Assembly (NCBI GenBank): GCA_013398275.1
Contig: VZSE01013263.1
Span: 128,488 to 192,487 of the forward strand
From: Promerops cafer
Taxonomy: Eukaryota; Chordata; Aves; Passeriformes; Nectariniidae
Length of the DNA stretch: 64,000 nt
Direction of reading: 5' to 3'
Positions 21,700-35,200 of this stretch are shown here, piece by piece. Position numbers and translations under genes: made by a program. The notes under the pieces are model-generated. The model was not told the DNA's origin. It saw nothing but the letters and a program-made list of their open reading frames with translations, and searched no databases. Each line of letters begins with the position of its first letter. Within the stretch, counting starts at the first letter, position 1.

Positions 21700-22950
21700 T
21701 TTCCATGCGGGGCTGGAGCAGGGAGAGCCCGGGGCCGCCAGGAGCGGGGCCGGAGCGAGCAGGGCGTGGGGAGGGCACGGCTGCCGGGGCACGGAGTGAC
21801 CCATCCCCGGGACAGCCAGCGCCCGAGAGCCCCTCCGGCGTCCTAGCAGAGGCAGCGGCGCCTCGGGAAGCGTCGGGAGAGCGGCGAGCAGCCCGCGGCT
21901 CGGCCAGCCCAGCCCGGGGGCTGGAGCCGAGCTGAGCTGCCCCTCGTCCTGCGCAGGGCCGGGCACGGAGCAGCGCTCGGCGGTGGCCGCGGCCATCGGG
22001 GGCAGCCCGCAGTCTGGAATGCAGCTCCTCACCACAGCACACGGCCAGGCAGTAAAACGAGTGATTAAATGCTCTGATACCTCTGCGGTTTCTGTAGCTC
22101 TGGAAAGACAAGTGGAGATTTCTGTCATTAAGGTAACCTTAAGAACGGCCCCGTCACTCCAGGAGCTCAGCTCCCTCCCTGGTTTATCAAGCGGGACAGC
22201 AGCTCCTGGGACACTTTTTGTCTGTTTAGGGTAAAAGCGAGATCTGGGAGATAAATGCCCTCATCCCTGGCATGCTTGTTCCCTGGGAAAACAGCCCCGG
22301 GAGCTTCATCCCAGCCCTCGCCCACGGCGCAGGGCTGGGCCTGGCTCCTGGTGGGCTCTGCCCGATGGGGCAGGACTCAGCTCGCCATCCACCCGCGTCT
22401 CAGCGGGCACCCACGGCTGGAGGTGGCTCCCAACCCGGCAGTTTGTCCCCACCCTGCTGGGCTGAGCGCTGTGCTGTCAGTGGTTCAGCTTTTCCCCCAG
22501 TCCCTGCCGTGAGTGCTGAGACGGCTTCAGCCCGTGAGCCGCGATCTTCCCCGGCCGGGCCGGCTGCTCCCGGCAAGCGCGTCCGCGGATTGCTCACGGC
22601 AGACTCAGCTGGTTCCTCTTTGCTCGCTTCCCTTGCTGGACTCGGGCGGGCAGACCAGCTATTTTCCAACGCATCTGTTCTTGATGCGAGCGCTCTTTTC
22701 AAAGGGCAGCAGAGGGAAGTGTTGGGAGCGCAGCGCGCCCAGACGCGTCCCGGTGGCACCGGGGCCGCACCACGCACGCTGCTGGGGCACAGGCAGCACG
22801 GCTCAGCCTGCGGGCAGCTTCCCCTCCCACTCTCCGCGCCACCAAGGAGATCCGGGTGTGCTGCCGAGGTGTCCCAGCGCGACCTGCCCGGCCCTGGCAC
22901 CACCGGCCCCTGCCCGGGGGGGACAGGGCAGGGCGGGAGGCACACGGGAC
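21700..22950. promoter_or_regulatory. CpG-rich block, possible alternative promoter
   Basis: Two dense CpG clusters (about 21700-22020 and 22520-22950) with GC-box-like words lie 6 kb upstream of the main RAP1A island. Long frames on both strands follow from the composition and carry no domain. No splice donor could be tied to a known transcript. Confidence 0.35.
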
Positions 22951-23259
22951 ACGCAGGCCTTTCTCAGGCAGCTTCCAGGCACAGTTTCTGGGTCACAGCA
23001 GGAGTGGAAGTGACTCACGATCCACTAAGGAGGCGACAGCTGACTGCAGAGCTGGAGTCGGGCTGTGGCACTCAGCTGCTGCCCAAAGGAGCCAGGGTGG
23101 CAGCGCTGGGAGGGGAAGCTCAGCACCGGCTGTGAGGAGACACAGGGGCCTCGTGCTCCCTCCTAGTCAGCATTTGCTCTGCTTTATTCAGCCTTCCCGA
23201 AGGAAAATACCTGCTCTTCCCGGGAAAGAGGCTCAAAGCCAGGGATATTCGCTTGTGTG

Positions 23260-23530
23260 CAGGAAGCAATCAGAAAACAAAGAGTGCTGTCAAAAGTCTA
23301 AGTGCTGCTGTAATCATAATTACAGCGGGGCAGCTATTAAGGGGAGCTGAGGAGCAGCCTCTCCTGGCACAGCTGGTTTGGGACCAGCTCCCGCTAACCC
23401 CTGGGAGCAGGAGGAATGAAGGTGCTGGAGGGTCTCCAGGGCTGTGGGATGATTAAGTCCTCTTAGAACAGCAGAGCAGCAGTAATTGGAAACACACTAA
23501 TTGGAAACATCTCTTCTCCAGGTACAGGTG
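23260..23530. promoter_or_regulatory. Possible conserved non-coding element with homeodomain-like sites
   Basis: A mixed stretch with gtaatcataattacagc and a tandem pair of taattggaaaca (starts 23483 and 23498, period 15). TAATTA and TAATTG cores are typical homeodomain sites. Conservation cannot be judged from one sequence. Confidence 0.25.
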
Positions 23531-26500
23531 AGTTCATTATTACCTCAGTGATGTCTTTATAAAGCCTGTCCTGCAGCCCTGTGTGTGCTGCTGGGCTGGG
23601 GGCACGAGGAGTGTCTGGCCCCTGGATACTCACACTGACCCTGAATGGAACCAGTTATCAACTGGGACAGGGCAGGAACAGGTAATGAAGGGACTCCATG
23701 GCTCTAACAGGGCTTCCAGAGGCTGATAGACAAATACCTGGATTGTTACTTTTACCTGCTAATCAAAAACTGCCCCTTGGCTACCATACAGTCATTGTGT
23801 GACTATGTTTAAAGAAAACAAGTGTTTAAACCCCATGAAAGGAAACATGGGAATGAGTACTTACTGAATTAGACATTCCCTCATTTTGATATATATGACA
23901 TTTAATTTCAAGGCAATGTTTGTCTCATTGTGCAGGTTCCACCAAACCTCCAGTCAAAGGATGTCTCTGACTTCCCCTTGAAGTTACATTTAAACTTTCA
24001 TTTTGTCTTTGGTTTTTTCTTTCCTTTCCCCCAACTTCTCCATACTCTACTGCCTGGATGTAACAGAATAGAAGTAGGAAAACGGCAGCTGCAGCTGCCC
24101 TAGCAATGGGTGAAAGCAGCTGGCAGAGGAGGAGGAGGTTTGGTACCCAGGGATGGAGCAGGCACTGCCCAGCCATGGGTGAGCGAGTGCCTGGCTCCAG
24201 CGCTGCACAGGAAGAAGTTGGGTAAGAGAAAATGTTGCAGCTGCCTTTGAGCAGTGAGCACAGTTTGTCAGCTGAAAGAATCACACTTGCTGCTGCTGCT
24301 AGAGCTTTGGACAAGGAAATTCTCGCTTGCAGGGAGCAAAGAGTAGGAGCAGCCCATTGTGCTGCTGTTAGACTGAAACATGGGAATCCCTGTGCACGGT
24401 AATTAGCAGCTCCCTGCCGTAGCTGAGCACGGGAAGTGGGATTTGTGCTTCCTTCCCCAGTGAGTTTCACAGCCTCTGATGGTATTTATAAAACCCTTGA
24501 ACTAGAAACCCCTATCAGTCTCTGCCTTTCTCTTGACTCTGCAGAACTTCAGACACCAGACTGACTCCAGGCTTTTCTGCAGTCCCTGTGCTCACGTCCT
24601 TAGGGCTCAAACCTGGAGAACACCTCTGTGTTTGCACTGGGATCAGCCTTTCCTGTGATTCCAGGTGACTCTGAGGACGCTGGCTGAGCCCCAGCAGTGC
24701 TGCCCCAGGGCTGCAGTGCATGGAAAAGCCAGTCCAGGCTTTCCCTTTGGAAACTGCTGGAGCTCTGGCAGAGCCCTGCCTTGGGATCAGCCATCCCTCC
24801 CCGGATTCCACAGCTCCCACCTCATCTGCCTAATTACCCGGTAGCTTCACCCAGCCAGCCAGTGGGCATGGAACAAACCAGGTCTGCAGTGGGAGCAGGG
24901 ATGGGGTTTTCAGGGAATCTGGTCCCATCTGCCCTGGGAACAGGCTCAGGGCTTGGCGCTCTCCTGCCCCTACACAGCTTAGGAGGCTGGGCTGTGTTAA
25001 ATGATCCTTTATGGTCGGGTCCCTGGCAAGGGCAGCGTGGGAGGGCAGGCGTGAGCTCGGTGACCCTCAGCCAGGGCAGCTGCTGGCAGCCATGTGGGTG
25101 CTGCTGTTAATTACATCATTAAGTCATTATTCATAATGATGCACTGCAATCTCATCTGTAAAGAAAATATTATGCTTGCACTTCAAAGGCTTGTGTTGAG
25201 GTCCTTGGAATGAGCATTTTTTCCTTGATTCTTCCCTGACTAGGGTTTAAAGAATGGTTACTGTAAGTTTAGAGAGCACCAGTTCCTTTCTTGTGCAGCT
25301 TAAGTTCAGACAGTCAGGACAGGAGCAGGATGCAGTCATCGCCCTTACTTCTGACAGAGCAAAAGGATAATGTGTTATTAGCCTGCATGGTGTCAAACCC
25401 ACTTTCATTTACTCTCCAGCTCTCTGATTCTATCAGCCAGGAATCCAAGGTCATTATGCAATCACAAATTGTTTCTGAATTTCATTAAATCAGCAAATGG
25501 GCCTTAGCTACGTATTTGTATCAGCTGAACTTGTGATAATTTATCCAATTGGGCAACTCTTATTTCAGAATAAAAGAAGTCCTGAGGGATTCTGCTTCAT
25601 ATTAATTTGCCTGCAGAAGACTCAGTGCAACCTCTGCAACTCAGCTGCAAAAGCAGGTGAAACATTGCAATCCTGTTGCAGATTCTGGGATAAATAAGTG
25701 TTTTCCTTTCAGTCTTTTACTGCTGCCATATAATAGGAAAAGGGGAGTGAAATCTTAGCATAATTTAATATGAATGGATTTAGACTGCAGAGTTTGGGGG
25801 AAAAAAAGTTACTGTGGCAACTCCTGTTCTGTATAAATGGATGGGCTGTGATAAATGGCACCATTTTTTAATAAAACTGCAGTGTGAAGGGTCACTGGAT
25901 TCCTTGGGCTGTGTCCAGGACATTACAGGCTGTGTCCTGTATGTGACAGGATGCAGAGAATCGATTCTCTCTGCCTCATAACCTTGGGTTGTTGCTGAGT
26001 TGGTGTGGAGCAGAAATCCCTGGTTTGGGGTTGTCAGCAGGTTCCACCCCTCCAGGCAGGTGTCAGTGCTCTCAGTCACCCTGGAGACGTGCCTGGAATA
26101 ATGGGATTTGTTAGAAATGGGGAAATGCACCGGGGCAGAGACAAGGTGTGGACACGGGATGGAACACCCTGTTGACAGACTGGATTTGCTGACGAGCAAT
26201 CCACTGCTGCACGAGAGAGAAGAGCAGCAGCTGGGGAGTGAAACAGCTCTGTCTGAGGGGCTGCATCTGTCTGCCTGAAGGAGGGCAGGATTTGGGGCTG
26301 GGGGAAATGCAGACCCAGATTTATTCCCTGCTGGAGCCAATAGGAAAAGTGCCTCTGATTTCAGCTGAACTTGGACCTGCTTCTCCTCTTCTAATCATTT
26401 CATAACCAGGTTCACATTCATCCAGATTTAATTTCATGTACTTGCAAAGTCTGACTCAGCAACAAATGTTATCAGCTTCCACTCAAACCTGCAGAAAATG

Positions 26501-28289
26501 GGGGAAAGAGTCAACCTTCCCAGAACACACATCAAATAGGAGTTCTGTCTTGCTGAGTCAGGCCCTCAGTGTGCCTGGACCCTCATTGTTTTGAAACTGG
26601 GAAGATGGTCCACAAGCCATGAAACAGATAAGTGTGTGATCCCTTGGATACAAGAAAACTCTTCAGTCAGTGCTCAGTGGGAAAAGCTGCAGATGTGTTG
26701 ATATTTGGGGCAAAGTTTGTTAAAGCTTTATTTTCAAAGGAAATTTGGGGTAAAGCCTTGCAGAATGCTCAAACATTTCCATGTACACTGAGCCTGTTAA
26801 AGGAATTGCATCCCTTGCAGTTTCTGCCCATAGGAATATGTTTTCGCACTGCTTTTAAAACAGAAGTTACTGCTGCTGTTTTGTCCCTGCCCGTTTTCCA
26901 GACACAGCCTCATGTTTTTAAACACTGAGCTAGCAACTTCCTAAGTTCACAGACTGCACGGTAACGTTTGTACTCTGAAGAAACAAGTTGCTCAGCCACG
27001 AGTGCTGAGCATCCTTCAAGGCAGGTGCTTTTGCCACCCCGACTGTCCCACTGCGACTGAGCCTCTCGCTGCTGAGGCTGCCAAGTCCTGCAGAGACAGA
27101 AAGTGGGGAAATCCTTTGCTGCCATCGCCCTGCCTCCAGCGATTCAGATCAATTGGTGATTCACCTGCTCCAGCACGGTGGTCCCCAGGGAAGGAGACAC
27201 CTCTTGAGCCATAAAAACAGGGATTTACAGATCAGTATCAGCAGCCACAAGTTGTACCTGGAAGCAAAATTCTGTGCTGTGTATTTGTTTCTGCTGCACA
27301 CACAAAGCTGTGAGAGGGAGAACGGGAGCAGCTTCAGTTACAGAGGGTGAGTGGGGACTGAGCTCTGTGTGTCTCCTGGCCACTGACTCGCTGGGGATTT
27401 TGGATAAGTCATTTAATCTTTGTTTTCTCATCTGTACAGCCAGACAAGTAATATTGAGCATTTTTGTTGGAGTTCTGGATGAAAGGCAGCATGACTGCCA
27501 AAATATTGTTGCTGTAGCCGCAGACCTCAACAAATCTGCTCGTGTCCCTGAAGTTTTGCAAGTGGTGATAGAGGAGTGTGGGGAGGCCCGTGGGTGTGTT
27601 GCTGCTGCTTCTGGCACCGTCCTCTGCAGCCTCAGCAGCAGCATCCCCAGGGACAGCGGCTGCAGTCCCTGTCCTGTCCCTGGTTGGGTAAGGAGGTGAC
27701 ACGAGAGGTCCCTGCACTCCATGGAGAGCCGGGCACTGCAATCATGGAAGCAACTGCAGCTCCTCCTGGGGTATTTATACATTCTTAACGAGGAAAAAAA
27801 GCCCCTGAAATTTACTGACTGTTGACATTTGCTTTTCTGGAGTGTGTAGTTTAGAGCTGAGTGACAGCTGAAGCTGGGGCTGGTGAAGTGATCTCCCAGA
27901 TCACGAGACCCTGCGCAGTGACTGCGCTGGACCTCTGAGCTGATCCTCCCCGCGCGGCTGCTGCCACTCACAAACCCCCAGTGACAAAAACACCAGCAGG
28001 ACATTTATGTGCCGTTTCCTCTTCCTGCCTTTTGTCTGTTTCTTGACAATTACATGTGCATTTCACGTCAACGTTACAGTTCTTTCTTTTCATGTTTTTC
28101 CAGAAAAACGTAAACAAAACGCCCCACGGTTCGAAGTGTTGTGTTTCAAGAGCAGCTTTCTAAGGGGTGAAGGTGGTGTGGCGCTGGTGCTGAGCCCTGC
28201 GGTGTGGCAGTGCTTGGTGACCTCTTGGTGACTCCTGTCCTGTCCTGTCCCGTGTGACCGGTGCAGCATCATCTCCTCCCTGTGGAAAC

Positions 28290-29140
28290 ACCCCCAGCCC
28301 AGTCACCCGCTTGGTCCCCGCTGGCTGGCCACCCTTCCCGTGGGGAAATTCCCCCCGACGGCCACCCTGCCCTCCGCCGGCCCAGCCTGAGGCCGCTCCG
28401 TCTCCTCCTGTCCCTGTTCCCCGGGACAAGATCCCAAATCCCCCCCGGCTGTCCCCTCCTGGCAGGGAGCTGCGCAGAGCCACAGGGGCCCCCCTGAGCC
28501 TCCTTTTCTCCAGGCTGAGCCCCTTCCCAGCTCCCTCAGCCGCTCCTGGGGCTCCAGCTCCGCTCCAGCCCCGGCCGGAGCCCCGCCCCTGCCCCGGCCC
28601 TCCCGGAACTTTTGCCGGGGCCCGTCCGTCCCCGCCCGCCCGCCCGCCCCGCTGGCTCCTCCCCGGGCTGCGGAGGGCGNNNNNNNNNNNNNNNNNNNNN
28701 NNNNNNNNNNNNNNNNNNNNNNNNNNNNNNNNNNNNNNNNNNNNNNNNNNNNNNNNNNNNNNNNNNNNNNNNCCGGCGGCGAGCGGGAGGCGGCTCGGCC
28801 CCGGCCCCGGTCCCGGCCCCGTCCCCGTCCTGCCCGGCCGGTCCCGTCCCTGCCCCGCCGGACATCCATCTTGTGCGCAGCCCGGGCTGTCGCCGAGCTC
28901 GGCGGTAGCCGGAATTCCTGCGGGGTTCGTGGGTCAGGGGTGTGCGGGGCGTCCCGGGCTCGCCGCGGTGGGAAGGGGCGCAGGGGCTGGTGCGCGGCCC
29001 GAGGAGCGCCGGAGGTGAAGGGACAGCGAGGCTGCGGGCACGGAGGGTGGGCTGGCACAGGGGCACGGCCGGGCGAGGGACAGGCTTCACCAGCCGCTCC
29101 GCTGCGCCAGCCCGCATGGGCGGCAGGAGGTTTGGGCAGG
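28290..29140 (+). promoter_or_regulatory. Large CpG island with a 93-N gap, probable RAP1A promoter
   Basis: This is the strongest CpG island in the window, broken by Ns at 28680-28772. Runs such as ccccggccccggtcccggcc flank the gap. A YY1-like word (ccatcttg, near 28866) lies just after it; such sites often sit just downstream of transcription starts. The nearest plus-strand coding gene downstream is RAP1A, whose ATG exon at 44759 begins with a splice acceptor, so a non-coding first exon must lie upstream. The exon itself is probably in or beside the gap. Confidence 0.6.
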
Positions 29141-29189
29141 TGGGACAAGCCAAGGGGGAGCCACGTGGAGCCACGGGCTGGCCCATCCT

Positions 29190-29250
29190 CATCCCCCGTT
29201 CCATCCTCATCCTCCCTTCCATCCTCATCCTCCCGGCCCGTCGCCATCCT
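29190..29250. repeat. Imperfect CCATCCTCATCCTCC tandem repeat
   Basis: Two clear copies of ccatcctcatcctccc(tt) plus degenerate flanks, at the edge of the CpG island. It is the same CATCCT/AGGATG hexamer theme seen at 57.3 kb. Confidence 0.6.
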
Positions 29251-32200
29251 CCCCTCCCAAGGACTGGTTTTCTCAGACCACCTCAGCTCTGAAAAGGTTT
29301 CTTGCAGTTCCTTCGGTCGCTTTAAAGAGAAACTGTTCTCTGCGTGGGGAAACTTTGGTGTTTAGATACTTCTCGTTAATTGGTGTCGTTGCTTGCGATG
29401 TTTGAGGTACAGAAGGTGTGGGTTTGGTGCAGGGATTCCTGCGAAGCCTCCTCAGTGGGAGGGCTGGGGTTTGGATACAGCGAGTCAATTCCGACTGACA
29501 CAGAGCTGGAATTGGGTCTTGCTTTGCTCACAGCTTGGAAAGAGCTGCAAACAGGAAGGGCAAACCATGAAAACGCTGGGTTTTTTCCTTTCAGTAGCTT
29601 AACAGGGGAGATAATATTTCTTAAAATAGTTGTTTGACTTGAAAACGCCTGTCTGCCCTCGGAGTATTGTATTGGCACTCTGTAATTTCTGTTGCTGTTG
29701 TAATTCTCTCTGAGTAGTTGTGTTGCTCCTCGTAAAGAGACACCAGATTATCTGAAGAGTTGAGGAAAGCGTCTGTTCAGTTGACAGTGCCTGTCTGCTG
29801 TGAAGTGTTTCACTGCTGTGATTTGTGTCATTGGTTTTTTCTTGCTGAAATGGTGTGTCAGTAATTCTCCCTGGTGTAGCGGATCCTCAGATCTGAAGGG
29901 GTTTTAATGTGGGAATTTGTGAGACTTCCAGGAAGTAATGGATGAAGCTTAGAGAAACAGAAAATGGTGTGTTAGCAAAGCTCTGTGCCTTTAATGAGAA
30001 GTTATCCAAAACCAGGCAAGTTAAAGGGAAGTTCCAGATGGAACTTGCTTTTGTGGTCTCTGCAACTTTCTGAATTCACAGCGGCGATGTATTTCACAAG
30101 TATGAAACGCTGTCTGATTATTCTGACATCATGATCACGTTGCTATAGTGACTTCATTACGCTGGGAATGCCATGTTCACATCCGGTTGCTATGGAAAAA
30201 ATCAGTGTCATAAATAAAAACATTTAATGTTCTGTTCATCCCTGTGGCAGGAAAAAAGGCATCGATTTATTGACGTGAGTGAAGACTGGCAACATATTCC
30301 AACAGAAGTTCTTAGTGCCAAGTTACAAACTGGGGAATCGTCACTTGCCGTTCTCGGCAGGTTGTCCCTTGCCTCTCCCCGTGGCAGGTAGCAGAAGCTG
30401 TGGAATCCTGGTTTTGGAGTGGAGGGTGGCAGAGCGTCTGGCGTTCGTCGAGGTGGAGCCGGCAGGAAGTGCTGTGCTCGCGCCGCTTCTAAAAATAATC
30501 TGTTTTCATGAGCAGCGTTCCCTCAGAGCCTCTCAGGGAGCAGAGCTGTCCCCCCCGGAGCAGATCCTGCTCACGGCCTGCCTGTGGGGATGCCCAGGAG
30601 GCTCTAGGGCTGAGGAAAGCTCGGTGCCACCCCAGGGCCCGCGGTGTCACCGCCGGACTGTCACCCCCAGGGCGCTGAGCACCGGCTGCCATCACGTGTC
30701 CTGGCTCTGGCGTGGCTGTTTTTAGGGTAAGTAGCTTTGCTGAAGGTTTTGAGAGGATCTCCTTGCCAAGCAGGCTGAATTACTCGCACGGCGTAAGCCC
30801 AGTGACAGGTTAATGCTTTTATTTGGAGACTCCTGTTTACGCAGAGCCTCGGAACAGTTTCTGTTGGAAACCATAGGTGGCAAATACGCAGACACAGGTT
30901 ATTAGTGATACATTTCGTGGCTGCTCAGCCAGTCTGAGGACTGTTCTTAAAAAAAACTGAAAAGTAATGAAATGGCAGGAGTGTAACATGTGGATGTACT
31001 TGAACATTAAAGTTTTAATTGTATATTGAATCATGGTCCTGGGCATAAACAACTCCAAGCATTTGTTTGTACTTTATACTGCAGTGCTTTTTCTTGTACC
31101 CTGCACGTGCACAGCGCACTCGGTGGCACTTTGAACTTGTGCTCAGTGTTTAGAGAACAGATTGCTTCTGTGCAGCTTTGCAGACTTAAAAAAATCCTCC
31201 TCAAGAGGAATCCTAGTACTCTGACAACAGGAGCATGTTATCTGTTTTCCTAGAGAAAACAAAGTGTATCTTTTGAACATACCTAAGTTCAAACCTTTAG
31301 GCTTTATATTTGAAGTGTTTTTTATGTGTAGCTGTTTGAAGTTCAGAATTATCCTCGATTCAGTGTTACTTTCAACCTTGCCAAAATCAGCTTAGCTGGC
31401 TCTGGCTGTGGATCCTGATCAGAACTTTTGGGTTTTAGGGTAATATGGGAGACTAACTATTTTATCACTTTCTTTTAATTTCTGATGAGCCACATAAATG
31501 TTGATCATCAATCACTTCTTATAACTTTGTTTATTTAATTCTGCAGAAGCAGATTCAAGAGAGACACAACATTTGAAACTTGGTCAAGTCCTAGGATGGT
31601 GTTTGGATTTTTTGGCCCTGTTTTGCGGGGGGTGTTGGGTTATTTTTTGAAGATGAGGTACTGAGGAGGATGGTGGTTAAAGTATAGTCTCAGTTCATTT
31701 TATGTTGAGTGCTGAAGTAGTTATTGATTTTCTTTTACTCTTTCATTTAATAGTTAATTGGAAATTAAACAAAATTTTAACAGAAGCATCTTCTGAAAAG
31801 GGTGCTTCTAAATCCCAGGGTCAAATTTTCCTGTAGGCATTTGTGTTTGCACTTTAGGAAAGCTGCTGCTGCTGGAAACATGACACCTAATGGCAGAGCT
31901 AAGTAAGGATGTCCCAAAGTTTTCTGAAAGAACTGTTCATCTCGCTGAGCTCTCTTGCTTGGTCCAGCCTGTCTTGCTCGGATGTTAAAACTTGTGTGAG
32001 ATGTAAATGGTCCCTCTCCATCCTTCCCGTGGGCTCCCTGCAGGTCCTGGAAGGTAGAATCAAGCTCAGGACGTTTCAGTTAGTGCCAATGGTGAACCAG
32101 AGCATCCAGTTATGAAGATGAGTTTGTGCCAGTGCTCCCTGTACAGGTGCTGGATGGCAGAAGTCAGGCCAAGGAGGGAGGCCCAGTTTTTGTGGGTAGG

Positions 32201-35200
32201 AATTTCCCAGAGTGGTTGGCTCCTGCAGCTCGGAGCAGGCGTGGGTTACTCACCCTGTGAGGTGAGGAAGGCAAGGCAGACACTGAACTCCTCTGCCTTC
32301 CCATTGTTGAACCTTTCTTGTTGGGCATTCAGAAGCTCCTGGAAGCAAGAACCCCGTGGGGATCCAGCTGATGCAGTTTGGTGTCTCCAGCAGGAACATC
32401 AGCGTGGAAAAACCATCTGTGTTGGTTAAGTGAAGACCTGTTGAACTGTAACACCAGAAGAGACAGGATTAAAGTAGGTGTGAAGAAGATACACTTTAAT
32501 CGTGCCAGTGGCACTGCTGATGGAGGGAAGGAGTTGAGGAGAAAACAAGAAACTGCAGTTCCTGACACATCTGACCCAGGGCAGTGTCCTTCAGCCTTGT
32601 GCTGCAGCAGGGGTGATGTGGTGACTCTGCTTGGCCTGGGACAGCTGGGAAGAAGCTGTGGCTTATTCTGGCTGCCAGAATAATACCAAGTAGGTGACAT
32701 TTGGTCACCTCTGTCCTCGGAGGTACCAGGTTGTTATTTGCAAGGACCAGCCTGCATTTATGAGAGTTATGTCGAGCTGCCTTTCTGTTGCAGCAAATTG
32801 AGGGTCTCTGCTGGTTGTTTTTCAGCTGGCTGTGCTTGTTGCTGGTGACTCTTGACATCCTCTGTGAGCTGGTTTGACATGTCTCACTGAAACCCTTCAG
32901 AGCTAAATGGCTCGTTATTAGAAGCTTCCTGTTATTTCCTGTGATAGCGTAATTTTGTTAATTAATGCCTGTTTTCTGAGCTCCCCTCTGAAGAAAAGGG
33001 GACCCAGTGACAGCAGAGCATCAGTCAGGGCACACCTGGGCCTGCTCAGCTCTTGGTTTTTACACTGAAGCACTTTGTGCTGCACCTCTGGTGCCATTTC
33101 ACTCCCAGGTTTGCTACGAAACAAGTTTTGGTCTGCAGAGGGACAGGAGCTGGCTACTGACAGATCACGTCTTCCATTGCAAATGCTGCAGTAATTAAGG
33201 TCGTAGAGTAATCCATTTAACGATAGTAAGATGAGGAGGCTGTGGGAAGAAGGGTGGTGCTCAAGGAGGAGCCGCTGAGTGTTACATTCCTGATCAGAAA
33301 TGGTGTGTTTAAACCTAAATTGCATTCATGTGCTGTAGGGAGATCCTTTGGGGTGTGGGGGAGGAAATGGCACCAGAAGCCATCCCTCACGTGGATCTCC
33401 AGTCATTTTGGGGTCTGTAACTCCTGTATTGGCAGGCTGGGCTCAAAGCCTTGTGGCACTGAAGGTGAGCTCAGAGCTGCCTGTGTCTGCTTCTCCTGTG
33501 GCAGCAGAGCCCAGGGCAGGGCTGGGGCTCCTTCTCACCGTGTCAGCTGCTGGAGCAGGTCGGGTGGCTCTGCTGAACCCCGACGTGGCCACGGAAAGAT
33601 GGTGTTTTGATGTTTTGATGTGTGCTCTGCTCCCTGCTGCGAGTGCTCCGGCAGGTATTGGGGTTGGGAAATACCTGCTCTACCTGAACAGGCACTTCCT
33701 CACTGCAGCTGCAGTGGCTTCACCTGAACCCAGGTAAAGGCACAGATTGGATTTTTTTTGGTTGAGAAGTCCAGATGCTGACAGAAGCAGACTTGGTATG
33801 CTTTGAAAACTGCTGGTTGCTTTCTTTTGATGAACAAAAATCATCAGTCTGAGGGGGAAGTCTGGCCCTGCACAGGGCTTTTATACCAGGGAAGAACCAG
33901 GTAACAGGACAGCCAGCCAGAAAGGAATCTCCAGGGCTGCTCACAGCCCGTGGCTGCAGGTGGTTGTCTTGGCTGTGTCACATATTTGACTTTGTTTAAT
34001 GTAAAATGTGGGGAGCCAGGCAGTGGCAGTCCTGTTGAGCAGGTGGCCCGAGGCATTGTGGTTTGTTATTTATTGTGAATATTGATAAGATGGAAAATAC
34101 TTAAATCCACCTGGGGCACTGAAGCAAGAGGTCTGGATGTGCCCACAGCAGTGGCTGTGTTGGGGCTGAAACAAATCTTTCTTCATCACTTCAGTGAGGC
34201 AAAATAGGCTCAGAAAGCTGCTCAATGTAATGAGCAGGGTGAGCATTTCTGTACTAGGTGATTGTTGCTTTGTCAAAACCCTGCTTTTTGGGAATGTACT
34301 GCTACTAGGAGTGTGTTTGTCAATGGGCTGTGTTGCATAACTGCTGCTTGCTGGAGCATTGCAGGAAAACAGACACTTGCATTTCACTTGTCAGTGACTG
34401 CAGATTCAAGGCTGGCTGGAATGTTTTGGGGTTTTTTTAGTGGAAAATTTTGTTGGATTCGATGATGATGTGTTCTGCAGTGTTCTAATACTGCAAAAAT
34501 GTGAACTTGTCGTGTTTAAATCAGGGTACTGCGTGTGAACTGAGGGCAGTGCAGCCTGCTCCTGGAGGGGCTGAGCATTGCTGGCTGGGGCTGCTCCCTG
34601 CCTCTGCAAGGAAGGCTGCTGCAGGTTTTTGTCCCAGGGAAGAGTCTCTGTGGAATCAGGCATTTCTCACATTTTTAACTGGAAATAGACCCTTAATCTG
34701 GAAAGCAGGGAGGACGTGGGAGGAGCCCTTCAGCTGGATGTTGTATTTTTATGTAATATTCTTTCCTCTCATGCAAATAAACTTGAAGTTGTAGGGAGGG
34801 GCAGCTGAGAAGAGGAAAACTTTCATTACAGACAGCTGACATGCAGAATAATATCTTTTTATATGCCACTCACCACGTGATAGTTAAAAGTAACTCCTAT
34901 TTCACTGGGTAAGGCTATTTCTGGTGCAATTCTCCTTTTTTTGTGTAACAGTCTCATTCCAGCACATCTTGCTTTACCCTGAGATTTGATGTGTTTGTTA
35001 GTCCTGTGCTCAGTAACAGTTACTTGGGATCAGGCCTGAAGAGCAGAAAGCTTACTGGATTTATGAAGTAAATACGGGTGAAGATAAAATAAATTTAGCC
35101 AATTGTTGCTTTCTGCTTTAGATTATAACACTGATTGTAGCTGAAAATAACATTAAGATTAAAAATACAGGCTGAAGTGGTTCCAGACAGCCTTTCTCAT

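Larger units (their letters stand above)
16200..28200. other. Twelve-kilobase spacer between ADORA3 and the RAP1A CpG island
   Basis: No exon with homology was recognised on either strand. The frames here, several over 200 codons, fall in GC-rich patches and lack domains. Contents I can name: CpG-rich patches near 17290-17600, 21700-22020 and 22520-22950, a CR1 tail at 20188-20262, a perfect inverted repeat at 18568-18595, and AT-rich stretches with TAATTA-like words near 23300-23530 and 25100-25160. Some of the CpG-rich patches may be upstream alternative promoters of RAP1A, which in mammals has long 5' introns; that is inference. Confidence 0.5.

Noticed and set aside
22272..23135. 287-codon open frame on the plus strand
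   Set aside because: It coincides with a CpG-rich block, shares the space with long frames in other phases and on the other strand, and shows no recognisable motif.
24985..25030. Possible CR1 tail (aatgatcctttatggtcggg)
   Set aside because: Only one short phrase is reminiscent of CR1 and the flanks do not match, so it was left out.
14918..28000. TMIGD3, which overlaps ADORA3 in mammals
   Set aside because: No Ig-like exon with the Cys and Trp pattern was seen in the ADORA3 intron or upstream spacer.
28254..29247. Long frames running through the N gap on both strands
   Set aside because: They read straight through 93 undefined bases and consist of Pro, Gly, Arg and Ala runs, typical of a CpG island.
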